In this document: in pieces, positions 6,672 to 13,417 of the stretch
Layout of the letters: each line of letters starts with the position of its first letter
Position numbering within the stretch: the first letter of the stretch is position 1
Assembly (NCBI GenBank): GCA_046350295.1
Contig: JAXMAR010000075.1
Span: forward strand, 1-17,616
Origin: JAXMAR01 sp046350295
GTDB taxonomy: Bacteria > Planctomycetota > Planctomycetia > Gemmatales > Gemmataceae
Direction: 5' to 3'
Length of the DNA: 17,616 nt
Notes under the pieces: generated by a model
Databases searched by the model: none
The model's input: the letters and a program-made list of their open reading frames with translations, nothing else
What the model was told of the DNA's origin: nothing
Translations under genes and position numbers: made by a program

Positions 6672-6965
6672 CTAATACCCCGTCGCTTTCCGCAGGCCAC
6701 CACGGACAACAATCAGGCTCTCCTCGTCTTGCCCGTATCGGACAAGGAACAGAAAGCGGTACTCCGTCAGCCGGTCCTGTGGATCGATCATGGAGAAGAT
6801 GTAGTGCATGCCGTCGAACGGCTCACGCAGGCGCATGAGCTTCTGCGCCGGTTCGTCCCGCAACTCTTGAAGGCGAAGATAGACATCGACCAGGATGGGA
6901 TCGGGAAGCGACCAGGCGATCATGCGGCGGCGAAGAGAGTCACTGACGCGAACTTTGAAGCTCAC
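6672..6965 (-). CDS. Possible RelE/ParE-like toxin, small protein
   Basis: A 97-residue protein starting (GTG) MSFKVRVSDSLRRRMIAWSL and ending EYRFLFLVRYGQDEESLIVV followed by RGGLRKATGY. The order is a first strand, two helices containing LVDVYLRLQELRDEPAQKL, then YIFSMIDPQDRLTEYRFLFL strands. This resembles the RelE/ParE ribonuclease or gyrase-toxin fold, but I see no diagnostic catalytic residues and call it by shape only. The GTG at 6965 is well supported by GAGGAG 7 nt upstream; a longer in-frame version from 7055 looks unlike the family. It lies 59 bp after the helical hypothetical gene and 139 bp before the HicB-like gene on the same strand. Confidence 0.5.
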   Translation of the reverse strand: MSFKVRVSDSLRRRMIAWSLPDPILVDVYLRLQELRDEPAQKLMRLREPFDGMHYIFSMIDPQDRLTEYRFLFLVRYGQDEESLIVVRGGLRKATGY

Positions 6966-7024
6966 GGAGGATCTCCTCAATGGGCATCGAGCGGCCCGGG
7001 TCCGTAGCGACACTCTTTTCGTCG

Positions 7025-7447
7025 TCAGCGCTTGCCCAGGGCCGAAGCGAAACACCCTCGTCCTGCCCGTGCTTTGGCGAGGACGGCGGCGGCTTCGAAC
7101 TCACCTAGCGCCGCCGGAACCGCGATCCCGCACTTCTCGAGGATCACCGCCCATTCGCGGAAGTAAGCGATCTCGTGAAGCACCAGGTCCCAGAAATGGA
7201 AAACCGTCTCGCCCGCGGCTTGCAGGTCCTGCACGGAGCCGTCTTCGATACCGGCCCAGGTGTCGCGATAGAATCGCTCCGGCGCCTTCGCAAGCTCGAC
7301 CATGTCGTTCATCAGCTTCCTGAACGCGCTTGCATTCTGGGCCGCCGGGTCCTTCACGGCGGTGAATAGCCGCGAGCCATCCGCCAAGACGCGGCCGGCT
7401 TGCGCCGCGCGTTCAAATAGGTCGTTCGCAATGCTGCTTTCGTTCAT
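7025..7447 (-). CDS. Hypothetical helical protein
   Basis: A 140-residue protein beginning MNESSIANDLFERAAQAGRV, predicted mostly helical from its Leu/Ala/Glu spacing, with aromatic clusters ERFYRDTWAGIED and ETVFHFWDLVLHEIAYFREW. No signal peptide, membrane helix or recognised motif is visible. The ATG at 7447 follows GAGG at 8 nt. It starts 36 bp after the MCE gene ends on the same strand and is followed by the RelE-like gene, so it may be co-transcribed with either group. Function unknown. Confidence 0.6.
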   Translation of the reverse strand: MNESSIANDLFERAAQAGRVLADGSRLFTAVKDPAAQNASAFRKLMNDMVELAKAPERFYRDTWAGIEDGSVQDLQAAGETVFHFWDLVLHEIAYFREWAVILEKCGIAVPAALGEFEAAAVLAKARAGRGCFASALGKR

Positions 7448-7483
7448 GATGAAGACCTCGGGCCACCGCTATTCTACCGCGTC

Positions 7484-8980
7484 TCACGGATGCCGCCACG
7501 GAAACACCGTCGCCGGCTCCTTCAGCCCCGTGCTCGGCCGGATGACGCCGCCGATGCCGAGCGACTCCGGGTGGCGGGCGATCTTGTCGGAGAAGATCTC
7601 GACGTCGCGCAGGATGCGGTCGACGCGCGGCAGGAGCTTCTGCACCATGATCGTCGTGTCGTTGAGGTTCTGGTAGAGGGCCGGGTCGGAGAGAAGTTTC
7701 TGCAGGGTGCCGTCGCTGCGGGCGAGCACCCGGAACGTCTCGCGCACCTCGCCGAGCATGCGGTTGAGCTTGTCGGTCGTCTCCTCCACGTTCCGGAGGA
7801 TCGGCTCGCTGTGCTCGGCGAACGGCCGGCTCGCCTTGTCGACGTTGTCCAGCACCTTGTCCGCCTTGAGCAGCGACTCGTTGAGACGTTTGATCGCGAG
7901 TTGGCTGTCGCGGATCAGGTCCTCGGTCCCCTTGGCGATCGATTCGAGCTTGTCGCTGCCGACCTTGGCGTTGCGGAGGATGTCGCGAAGGGCGCGCTGG
8001 TTCTCGTCGCTCAGGACGTCGTTGAAGCGGCGCAGCGTCTCCTCGAAACGCGTCAACGACTTGCTCAGCTTCTCCTCGTTGGTCTGCACGAAAAGGTCCA
8101 TGCGCTCGCCGAGCTTGGTCCACGTGCGGGCGAAAAGCTGGAACTCCTCGTTGGTGCGCTTGAGGTCGGGCACGCTCGTCCGCACCGACTTGACCAGCTC
8201 GCGAATCTCGTCATTCGTCTTGCGCAGGTCGGGCACGGCGTCGCGCGTCGCGCGCGCCAGGTCGCCGAGATCGGCCGTCGTCCTGCGCAGCTCCGGGATC
8301 AGCTCGCGCGTCGCCCTGGCCACGTCACGGTATTCCTTGAGCGTTTCCTCCATGAGCGGCGTCAACTTGTCGAGCTTCTTGAACGTGTTGCGGATTTCGG
8401 TCATCGCTTCCTTGGCTGGACCGATAAGGTCCGCCGTCTTCTTCAGCAGGGCGGAAGTGTCGCTGGCGGAGAAGCCGCGGATGACGGCGCCCGGCTCGAC
8501 GCGCTCCGCCTCCGCCTTCTTCACCGGCGGCGGGTCCTTCTTGCCGGGCTCCTCCTTGACCTTGCCCGGGTCCTCCTTCCCTTTCGCGGGGTCGTCTTTC
8601 CCCTTCGGCGCCGGCGGCTCCTCGGCTTCCTCTTCGGCGCCGAGGATGGAGATGGCGGTATCGCCGGAAAGGAGGCCGGAGCTGAGGGTGGGGCGGTCGG
8701 ACTTGCGCAGGACGAAGTCCTTCTCGACCTGGATGACGACCTGGACCTTGCCCGTGGTCGGGTCGAGCTTGATGGACTCGACGGAGCCGACCTTGACGCC
8801 GCTCTTGCGGACGGGGGCGCCGACGCTGAGACCTTCGGCGTTATCGAAGACGATGGTGTAGTGATCGACCTGCTTGAAGTAGTTGGGAAAGCCGCCGAAA
8901 AGCGTGATGAGGACGGCCAGGACGATCAAGACCGCCAGGACGAAGATTCCCAGGCGAAAGCGGATGGCTTGATCGTTCAT
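7484..8980 (-). CDS. MCE-domain lipid transport protein (MlaD-like) with long helical tail
   Basis: A 498-residue substrate-binding subunit of an Mla-type lipid ABC transporter, anchored in the inner membrane and extending into the periplasm. Residues 12-29 form one membrane helix. An MCE domain follows (about 40-113, TIVFDNAEGLSVGAPVRKSG, PTLSSGLLSGDTAISIL) and is interrupted near its end by a Lys/Glu/Pro/Asp-rich linker (115-163) before AVIRG. The rest is helical, with three 21-residue tandem repeats at 222-284, as expected for proteins whose helices assemble into a tube or needle. The ATG at 8980 gives the correct N-terminal anchor; longer starts read into an intergenic repeat. No good ribosome site is visible. 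The ATPase gene lies 116 bp upstream. Confidence 0.88.
   Translation of the reverse strand: MNDQAIRFRLGIFVLAVLIVLAVLITLFGGFPNYFKQVDHYTIVFDNAEGLSVGAPVRKSGVKVGSVESIKLDPTTGKVQVVIQVEKDFVLRKSDRPTLSSGLLSGDTAISILGAEEEAEEPPAPKGKDDPAKGKEDPGKVKEEPGKKDPPPVKKAEAERVEPGAVIRGFSASDTSALLKKTADLIGPAKEAMTEIRNTFKKLDKLTPLMEETLKEYRDVARATRELIPELRRTTADLGDLARATRDAVPDLRKTNDEIRELVKSVRTSVPDLKRTNEEFQLFARTWTKLGERMDLFVQTNEEKLSKSLTRFEETLRRFNDVLSDENQRALRDILRNAKVGSDKLESIAKGTEDLIRDSQLAIKRLNESLLKADKVLDNVDKASRPFAEHSEPILRNVEETTDKLNRMLGEVRETFRVLARSDGTLQKLLSDPALYQNLNDTTIMVQKLLPRVDRILRDVEIFSDKIARHPESLGIGGVIRPSTGLKEPATVFPWRHP
8129..8317 (-). repeat. Three 21-residue tandem repeats in the MCE protein
   Basis: Residues 222-242, 243-263 and 264-284 align without gaps as RATRELIPELRRTTADLGDL, RATRDAVPDLRKTNDEIREL and KSVRTSVPDLKRTNEEFQLF, each plus one residue. 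The shared pattern is xxxRxx(I/V)P(E/D)L(R/K)(R/K)T. The 21-residue (63-bp) period equals three heptads, compatible with a coiled-coil or tube-forming helix. Confidence 0.75.
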
Positions 8981-9096
8981 GGTTTCACGAGTTCTAACCA
9001 CAGAGACACAGAGGCGCCGAGAAATGCAGAAGGGAGATTTCAGAATGGAGAATGAGTGGCGGCTCCACGGCGCGTCGTGCATTCATTCCGCATTCG
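8981..9096. repeat. Two dispersed-repeat-like sequences between the ATPase and MCE genes
   Basis: Just upstream of the MCE start, 8998-9021 reads CCACAGAGACACAGAGGCGC and on. This is one form of the CTCTGTGTCTCTGTGGTT intergenic motif that I recall from many bacterial genomes. Between about 9075 and 9115 are short ATTC-rich units (GCATTC, CATTTTGCATTCTGCATTTC), matching another common intergenic repeat. The second element continues into the end of the ATPase gene. Recognition is from memory, not a search. The repeats occupy most of the gap and leave the MCE gene without a clear ribosome site. Confidence 0.55.
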
Positions 9097-9900
9097 TCAT
9101 TTTGCATTCTGCATTTCTATGGCCCCCTCGCGCAATCGGTCGCCCGCTTGCCCTTCGATGAACTGGCGGACGCGGCTATCCGCGCTCTTTTGCAGCTCTT
9201 CGGGCGAGCCGTCGAAGATCAGCTGGTTCTCCCCATCCGGGACGCGGGCCAGGGGGAAGAGCATGACGACGCGGTCCGCGACCTTGAGAGCCGTTTTCAT
9301 ATCGTGGGTGACGACGATGCTGGTGAGCGGATGCGCGCGGCGCGTCTGCACGATCAGCTCCGCTATCACATCGCTCATGATCGGATCGAGGCCGGTGGTC
9401 GGTTCGTCATAAAGCATCACTTCCGGGCTCATCACCAGGGCGCGGGCCAGCCCAACCCGCTTCTTCATACCACCCGAAATCTCGACCGGTTTCTTATCTT
9501 CGATACTTGCGGAAAGGCCGACCTCCTCGAGCTTCTGCCGCACCTGCGTGCGGATCTCCTCCTCGCTGCCCGCGCCGCGCTGGCGCAGGCCGAAGGCGAC
9601 GTTGTCGTACACCGTCAGGCTATCAAAGAGGGCGGCGCTCTGGAACAGGAAGCCGAAACGCACCCGCTCGCGCGTCAGGGCGCGATCGTCGAGCTGGGCG
9701 AGGACCTTGCCGTCGAAGGTGACTTTGCCGGTTGTCGGGGTGAGGAGGGCGACGATGAGCTTGAGGAGCACGGTCTTGCCGCAGCCGCTCTCGCCGATGA
9801 CGGCAAGGGTCTGCCCCTTGGGCACGTCGAAATTGACGCCGCGCAGAACGGCGTGGGCGCCGAAAGTCAGGGAGACGTTGTCGAACTGAATGAGAGACAT
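9097..9900 (-). CDS. ABC transporter ATPase, MlaF-like
   Basis: A 267-residue nucleotide-binding subunit that would energise lipid movement by the permease and MCE protein. It has Walker A GESGCGKT (36-43), a Q-loop (LFQSAALFDSLTVYDNV, Gln87), signature ISGGMKKRVGLARAL (141-155), Walker B VMLYDEPTTGLDPIM (161-175) and H-loop VTHDM (His199). The GGMKKRV signature and FDSLTVYDNV are characteristic of MlaF/Ttg2A-type ATPases. The start MSLIQFDNVSL at 9900 fits the family. The last residues, IEMQNAK, are read from a dispersed ATTC-rich repeat and are probably not ancestral. The usual partner permease is not adjacent: a DUF1080 gene and a small ORF lie between them. Confidence 0.92.
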   Translation of the reverse strand: MSLIQFDNVSLTFGAHAVLRGVNFDVPKGQTLAVIGESGCGKTVLLKLIVALLTPTTGKVTFDGKVLAQLDDRALTRERVRFGFLFQSAALFDSLTVYDNVAFGLRQRGAGSEEEIRTQVRQKLEEVGLSASIEDKKPVEISGGMKKRVGLARALVMSPEVMLYDEPTTGLDPIMSDVIAELIVQTRRAHPLTSIVVTHDMKTALKVADRVVMLFPLARVPDGENQLIFDGSPEELQKSADSRVRQFIEGQAGDRLREGAIEMQNAK

Positions 9901-9997
9901 GGCAACCGCGCGACACCTTTCGCAGCCTTGACACCGTAAGAACGCAGATCCCCGACGGATGAAACCTGTCGCCGATTGACCGGGTTACACTTCGATC

Positions 9998-10210
9998 TCA
10001 AGGACCCATCGGCCACGCGAGAAGGAACCACGCCAGAAGGAACCAAGAGAAAAACGCAGAATAAACCACTGCCGTGACAAAGCAGGCGAGAGCCCTCTGC
10101 TTCCACGTCTGTAGCCCGATCATGCAGGCGAGGCAGCCAGCCATCAAAGCTGCGAACCCAGTCAAGAGGCTCAAGGGCGACGCATCCTCTCGAAACTCCC
10201 AGGCCCGCAC
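9998..10210 (-). CDS. Small membrane protein, start uncertain
   Basis: From a GTG at 10210 this reads MRAWEFREDASPLSLLTGFA and on for 70 residues. It has a hydrophobic helix (SLLTGFAALMAGCLACMIGL), a basic turn (QTWKQR) and a second one (ACFVTAVVYSAFFSWFLLAW). The frame remains open and hydrophobic upstream to about 10282 (SLILWLAGGFLAGFTGWKI), with no ATG there, so the true start may be a rare codon or the 5' end may be damaged. The tail FLLAWFLLAW comes from a short tandem duplication of TTCCTTCT(G/C)GCGTGG. I do not recognise a family. It sits between the DUF1080 and ATPase genes on the same strand. Confidence 0.4.
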   Translation of the reverse strand: MRAWEFREDASPLSLLTGFAALMAGCLACMIGLQTWKQRALACFVTAVVYSAFFSWFLLAWFLLAWPMGP

Positions 10211-10389
10211 GATCTTCCATCCGGTAAAACCAGCGAGGAAGCCTCCCGCCAGCCAAAGAATGAGCGACGTAGCAGAGAATCGTCATCTCCGTTGGCGCTG
10301 GTGTCCCTGCCTGGTAAACCCCTCTTCCATGAATCACCCCTCTGAGCCTTCCTGGCTCGACGAGCGCTCTCTTGGTAGCAGATTCTGCC

Positions 10390-11181
10390 TTATCTCTTCA
10401 GCACGCGCACCTCAATCTTACGAAACTCGCATGGGTGGCTCTCGGCCTGAAGGGCGATGTAGCCCTCCTCCAGCAGCAGCTTCCCCTTCGCGGCCTTGAT
10501 AAGGGCCGCGCCGTCCGCGTCCTTGGGATCGAGCTGCGGCTGCTCGAATTCCATGACGACCTCGCCGTTGATGATGTGCTTGACCTTGCCGGAGCCGCGC
10601 ACCTGGAGCTCGGCCTTCACCCACTGGTCGCCGCGGAAGGTTTTGGACTTGGAGTTGACGCAGTGCTGCGTGATGAGCTTGCCGCCGATGACGACGTTGG
10701 TACCCGGCGAGCACATGCTGCCGGTGGGACGTTCCCCCTTCTCCGCCCCGCCGAGGAACTGGAACTCGATGGAGACGGGAAAATCCTGCTCCTTGCGCAT
10801 GGTCTTGGGTTCCTGACAGTGGAACATCAGGCCGCTGTTGCGCAGGGCCCAACCCGGGGCGCCCTTGGCCTGCTCGCCGAGGAAGCGGTACTCGAGGCGG
10901 ACATCGTAGTGGGAGAACTTGTCCTTGTAGAAGAGGTGGCCGAACTTGCCGCCGAACTCCTTGTACTTGTCGTAGGCGACCTTGATGACGCCATCCTCGA
11001 CGCGGAAAGTGTCGAGATAGTTGACGCCCGGCGCATGGCCGGTGAACTTCGGCGTCCAGCCGTCGAGGTCCTTGCCATTGAAGATGCTGACCCAGTCCGC
11101 CTCCGCTTTCTTGCCCCCGGCGGCCAGGGATTGGACCAAGAGGAGGGATGCGAGGACGCTCATGGACAGGCAGCGAGTCAT
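10390..11181 (-). CDS. DUF1080 / 3-keto-disaccharide hydrolase-type protein, secreted
   Basis: A 263-residue exported protein with a signal peptide (MTRCLSMSVLASLLLVQSLA), then WVSIFNGKDLDGWTPKFTGH, the signature opening of DUF1080. The rest has LEYRFLGEQAKGAPGWALRN, NSGLMFHCQEP, PVSIEFQFLGG and a closing EGYIALQAESHPCEFRKIEV, all standard for this concanavalin-like fold. Family members are annotated as 3-keto-glucoside or 3-keto-disaccharide hydrolases and are abundant in Planctomycetes. Substrate cannot be read from the sequence. The ATG at 11181 follows GGAG at 6 nt. It starts 62 bp after the permease gene, interrupting the transporter operon, with no visible functional link to lipid transport. 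Confidence 0.9.
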   Translation of the reverse strand: MTRCLSMSVLASLLLVQSLAAGGKKAEADWVSIFNGKDLDGWTPKFTGHAPGVNYLDTFRVEDGVIKVAYDKYKEFGGKFGHLFYKDKFSHYDVRLEYRFLGEQAKGAPGWALRNSGLMFHCQEPKTMRKEQDFPVSIEFQFLGGAEKGERPTGSMCSPGTNVVIGGKLITQHCVNSKSKTFRGDQWVKAELQVRGSGKVKHIINGEVVMEFEQPQLDPKDADGAALIKAAKGKLLLEEGYIALQAESHPCEFRKIEVRVLKR

Positions 11182-11243
11182 TGGAATCTCCAGAACAAAT
11201 ATTGGATTGCATTGCGCTTACGAAGTTTTGCACCCCGCTTGTC

Positions 11244-12083
11244 TCACCCCAGCAGCGACGGCCCACCACCCTCCCCCCAGAAATACTGGTACAGGTTAAC
11301 GAGGAACATGCCCAGGAAGAAGTCGATCACCAGGATGATGATGAACGAGGCGACGAACGTTTCCGTCGAGGCCCGGCCGACGCCTTCGGCCCCCGGCTGG
11401 CTGTTGAGGCCGCGGTGGCAGCTGATGAGGCCGATGAACGTGCCGAAGAACCAGGCTTTGATCAGGCCGGAGAAGATGTCGTAGAGCTGCACGTAGCCCT
11501 GGCTGTGCTGCCAGTAGAAGTGGGCCTCGACGCCGTAGAAGCGGGTGCAGATGAGGGCGCCTCCCATGATGCCCATGAAGTCGGCGAAGATGGTGAGCAG
11601 CGGCACCAGGATGCTGCACGCCAGCAGGCGCGGCACGACGAGGTAGTGGATCGGATTGGCGCCGAGGCACGAGAGGGCGTCGACCTGCTCGGTCACCTTC
11701 ATCGTCGCGATCTCGGCGGCCATGGCGGTGCCGATGCGACCGGCGAGCATGGTAGCGGCGAGGACGGGGCCAAGCTCGCGGACGAGGGTGATGTTGATGA
11801 GGGAGCCGAGGCGCGTGGCGAGTCCCATGCGGTCGAACTGGTAGAAGGTCTGCACGGCCATCACCATGCCGATGAACATGCCGGTGATGGCGACGACGGG
11901 GACGCTGCGGACGCCGACAAGGTAGAAGGCGGGCAACAGCGTGCCGCGGGCCGGGCGGCGGCGGAAGAGCCAGCCGAAGGCGCGGAGCGAGAAGAGAGTG
12001 AAGTCGCCGAGCACGGCGACGGCATGGATGGTCAGGTCGCCGAGGCCGGCGATGGGGCCGCGCGTGGTGGATGCTGTCGCCAT
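11244..12083 (-). CDS. ABC transporter permease, MlaE-like
   Basis: A 279-residue inner-membrane permease of the MlaE family, expected to work with the ATPase at 9097-9900 and the MCE protein at 7484-8980. Family hallmarks are LPAFYLVGVRSVPVVAITGM, FIGMVMAVQTFYQF, VRELGPVLAATMLAGRIGTA and KVTEQVDALSCLGANPIHYL, followed by C-terminal helices (TETFVASFIIILVIDFFLGM). Length is close to that usual for MlaE. The ATG at 12083 is chosen because upstream in-frame residues are read from an inverted repeat; the ribosome site is weak. This is the first gene of the minus-strand transporter group, divergent from the YceI gene. A nested inverted repeat at 12110-12223 lies directly in its 5' region. Confidence 0.92.
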   Translation of the reverse strand: MATASTTRGPIAGLGDLTIHAVAVLGDFTLFSLRAFGWLFRRRPARGTLLPAFYLVGVRSVPVVAITGMFIGMVMAVQTFYQFDRMGLATRLGSLINITLVRELGPVLAATMLAGRIGTAMAAEIATMKVTEQVDALSCLGANPIHYLVVPRLLACSILVPLLTIFADFMGIMGGALICTRFYGVEAHFYWQHSQGYVQLYDIFSGLIKAWFFGTFIGLISCHRGLNSQPGAEGVGRASTETFVASFIIILVIDFFLGMFLVNLYQYFWGEGGGPSLLG

Positions 12084-12109
12084 GTGTTTTCGCAAATGTC
12101 GCGGAGGCG

Positions 12110-12223
12110 CTTTGGAGTGCGGCGATTGATCGCCGCTTTCGAATCGCCATGTCCGCCGGCAACAAGACTCATCCGGCGTCGCCCGGTCGCTCGAAAGCGG
12201 TAACGAGTTACCGCACTCCAAAG
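12110..12223. repeat. Nested inverted repeat, MITE-like intergenic element
   Basis: Two 33-nt arms (12110-12142 and 12191-12223) are reverse complements over their outer 13 nt (CTTTGGAGTGCGG) and inner 10 nt (CCGCTTTCGA). Each arm also folds on itself: GCGGCGAT/ATCGCCGC in the left arm, GCGGTAAC/GTTACCGC in the right. The middle of the arms differs, yet each keeps its own stem paired. I recall TTTGGAGTGCGG as a frequent intergenic motif in planctomycete genomes. It has no coding capacity and may be a non-autonomous mobile element. Confidence 0.7.
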
Positions 12224-12283
12224 TAGACTATGGCAAAAAGGTCACAAAGATTGAATGGCGAAGGGCGGGGTCCGCGTCTAACA

Positions 12284-12300
12284 TGACGTGACTCATGTCA
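12284..12300. promoter_or_regulatory. Pseudo-palindrome, candidate operator of the YceI gene
   Basis: TGACGTGACTCATGTCA equals its own reverse complement except at the centre and one symmetric pair. It lies 52 bp upstream of the YceI start, in the divergent region shared with the permease gene. The size and symmetry suit a dimeric regulator. No clear -35/-10 pair was found beside it. Confidence 0.35.
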
Positions 12301-12351
12301 GGCCCGGCGTGGCCGGGGCGAAAATCCAGGACTTTCTCTGGGAGTTGTTCA

Positions 12352-12906
12352 ATGCGCAAGGCGATCGGTTGGGCGTTGGCAATCCTCGGCTGCACGGCTC
12401 TGTGGCAGGCGGGCTGGGCGGGCGAGGCGAAGAAGATCGAGTTGACGCCGGACAACACGAAGATCGAATGGACGGGGACAAAGCCGGGCGGCAAGCACGT
12501 CGGCGGCTTCACGAAGGTCAGCGGCAGCGCCGAAGTCGCGGCCGGCGCCGTCAGCAAGATCGCTCTCGACATCGACTGCAACTCCCTGACTTCCGATACG
12601 CCGAAGCTCACCAAGCACCTCAAGTCGGCCGATTTCTTCGAAGTCGTGAACCACCCGAAGGCGACCTTCGTGACGACCAAGATCGAAGCCGGCTCGGACG
12701 TGGCCAAGGCGACCCACACGATCACCGGCGACCTGACCATCCGCGGCAAGACGAAGTCGATCGTGATCCCGGCCACCGTCAGCGCCAAGGACGGGCTGAC
12801 GCTGAGCAGTTCCTTCACGATCAGCAAGAAGGACTTCGGCATGACCTACGGCGAAGGCAAGATCGACGATGCGGTGACCATCAAGGTCAGCGTGAAGGCG
12901 AAGTGA
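12352..12906 (+). CDS. YceI-family secreted protein
   Basis: A 184-residue protein with a signal peptide (MRKAIGWALAILGCTALWQA, probable cleavage after Gly23), then the YceI lipocalin-like barrel: TPDNTKIEWTGTKPGGKHVG, then GGFTKVSGSAEV, LTKHLKSADFFEVVNHPKAT and HTITGDLTIRGKTKSIVIPA. YceI proteins are periplasmic and bind polyisoprenoid or other hydrophobic ligands; the ligand here is unknown. The ATG at 12352 follows GGGAG with 7 nt spacing, and earlier in-frame starts would disrupt the signal peptide. It appears monocistronic, with a pseudo-palindromic candidate operator upstream and a strong terminator 30 bp after the stop. Divergence from a lipid-transport permease is suggestive only. Confidence 0.92.
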   Translation: MRKAIGWALAILGCTALWQAGWAGEAKKIELTPDNTKIEWTGTKPGGKHVGGFTKVSGSAEVAAGAVSKIALDIDCNSLTSDTPKLTKHLKSADFFEVVNHPKATFVTTKIEAGSDVAKATHTITGDLTIRGKTKSIVIPATVSAKDGLTLSSSFTISKKDFGMTYGEGKIDDAVTIKVSVKAK

Positions 12907-12935
12907 CGCGAAAGGTCTCGTGAGGCCCAGTATTC

Positions 12936-12967
12936 AAGGCGACTCGCTCGCGCGAGTCGCCTTTTTT
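12936..12967 (+). terminator. Rho-independent terminator of the YceI gene
   Basis: A perfect 12-bp stem (AAGGCGACTCGC, 12936-12947, with its complement at 12952-12963) closes a TCGC loop and runs into a tract of six T, starting 30 bp after the YceI stop. A TTGACA sequence overlaps the end of the T tract, but no matching -10 follows. Confidence 0.9.
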
Positions 12968-13057
12968 GACAGCGCGTTCTCCAAGGCGAGCAATCCAGTC
13001 AACGCTGCGTCGCCTTCCCAACTCGGCGTTTTTCTGTTACGGTTGTCTTGGTGAGTT

Positions 13058-13417
13058 ATGGCGTCGAGCATTGTGGCCCGGACTTTGCGCCATGGGACGA
13101 CGCGCCAGCGCGCGGAGGCAATCCTGCGGGAAGGACCGAACCCTCACTTTGTAGAACCTGGAGGCGTTGGGACCGCAGAGGGCTTTTCTACCTATCCCGT
13201 CGGAGCGCCCGCATCGGTAGGCACGGCGGAGCAATACGCGGTCGGGAAGGCGAAGAACTTTCCCTCGGAGGGCGGCGTCGCCGTCATCGAGGTCGAAGTT
13301 CCTTTGCCGATCGCCGACCTTGCCATCGACGCGGGTGGCGAAATCCGCTTCGAGGCGGGTTACGGTTTAGAGGAGCTCTTGGAAGCCTGGCCGCAGCTAT
13401 CGAAGAGGATCCTATGA
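13058..13417 (+). CDS. Small protein with ADP-ribosyltransferase-like features, candidate toxin
   Basis: A 119-residue protein opening ASSIVARTLRHGTTRQRAEA, followed by ILREG, GFSTYPVGAPASVGTAEQYA, GKAKNFPSEGGVAVIEVEVP and a C-terminal helix. The L-x-HGT-x(4)-A-x-x-IL-x-EG opening, then a F-S-T segment, a Y-A-x-x-KA helix and a strand with Glu, recalls the ADP-ribosyltransferase/RNA 2'-phosphotransferase fold (His12, Tyr60, Glu78 or Glu80 as possible key residues). This is a fold suggestion, not an identification. Its TGA overlaps the next gene's ATG (ATGA), so translation should be coupled, as in many toxin-antitoxin pairs. No good ribosome site precedes the ATG at 13058, which keeps the start uncertain. 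Confidence 0.6.
   Translation: MASSIVARTLRHGTTRQRAEAILREGPNPHFVEPGGVGTAEGFSTYPVGAPASVGTAEQYAVGKAKNFPSEGGVAVIEVEVPLPIADLAIDAGGEIRFEAGYGLEELLEAWPQLSKRIL

Noticed and set aside
6968..6985. A 15-codon minus-strand mini-ORF overlapping the RelE-like start, considered as a leader peptide or antitoxin remnant
   Set aside because: Too short to support and its ribosome site is weak; overlap with the GAGGAG site looks incidental.
7490..9055. A 521-codon plus-strand open frame opposite the MCE gene
   Set aside because: The minus strand carries an unambiguous MCE domain; the plus frame is repetitive Leu/Arg/Glu sequence expected from the antisense of a helical protein.
9867..10337. A 156-codon minus-strand frame overlapping the small membrane ORF
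   Set aside because: It starts at a tempting ATG but has mixed composition, overlaps the ATPase start, and the other frame has convincing membrane helices.
12965..12995. TTGACA after the YceI terminator as a -35 box for the ART-like gene
   Set aside because: No acceptable -10 box at 16-18 nt; the match overlaps the terminator T tract and is probably chance.
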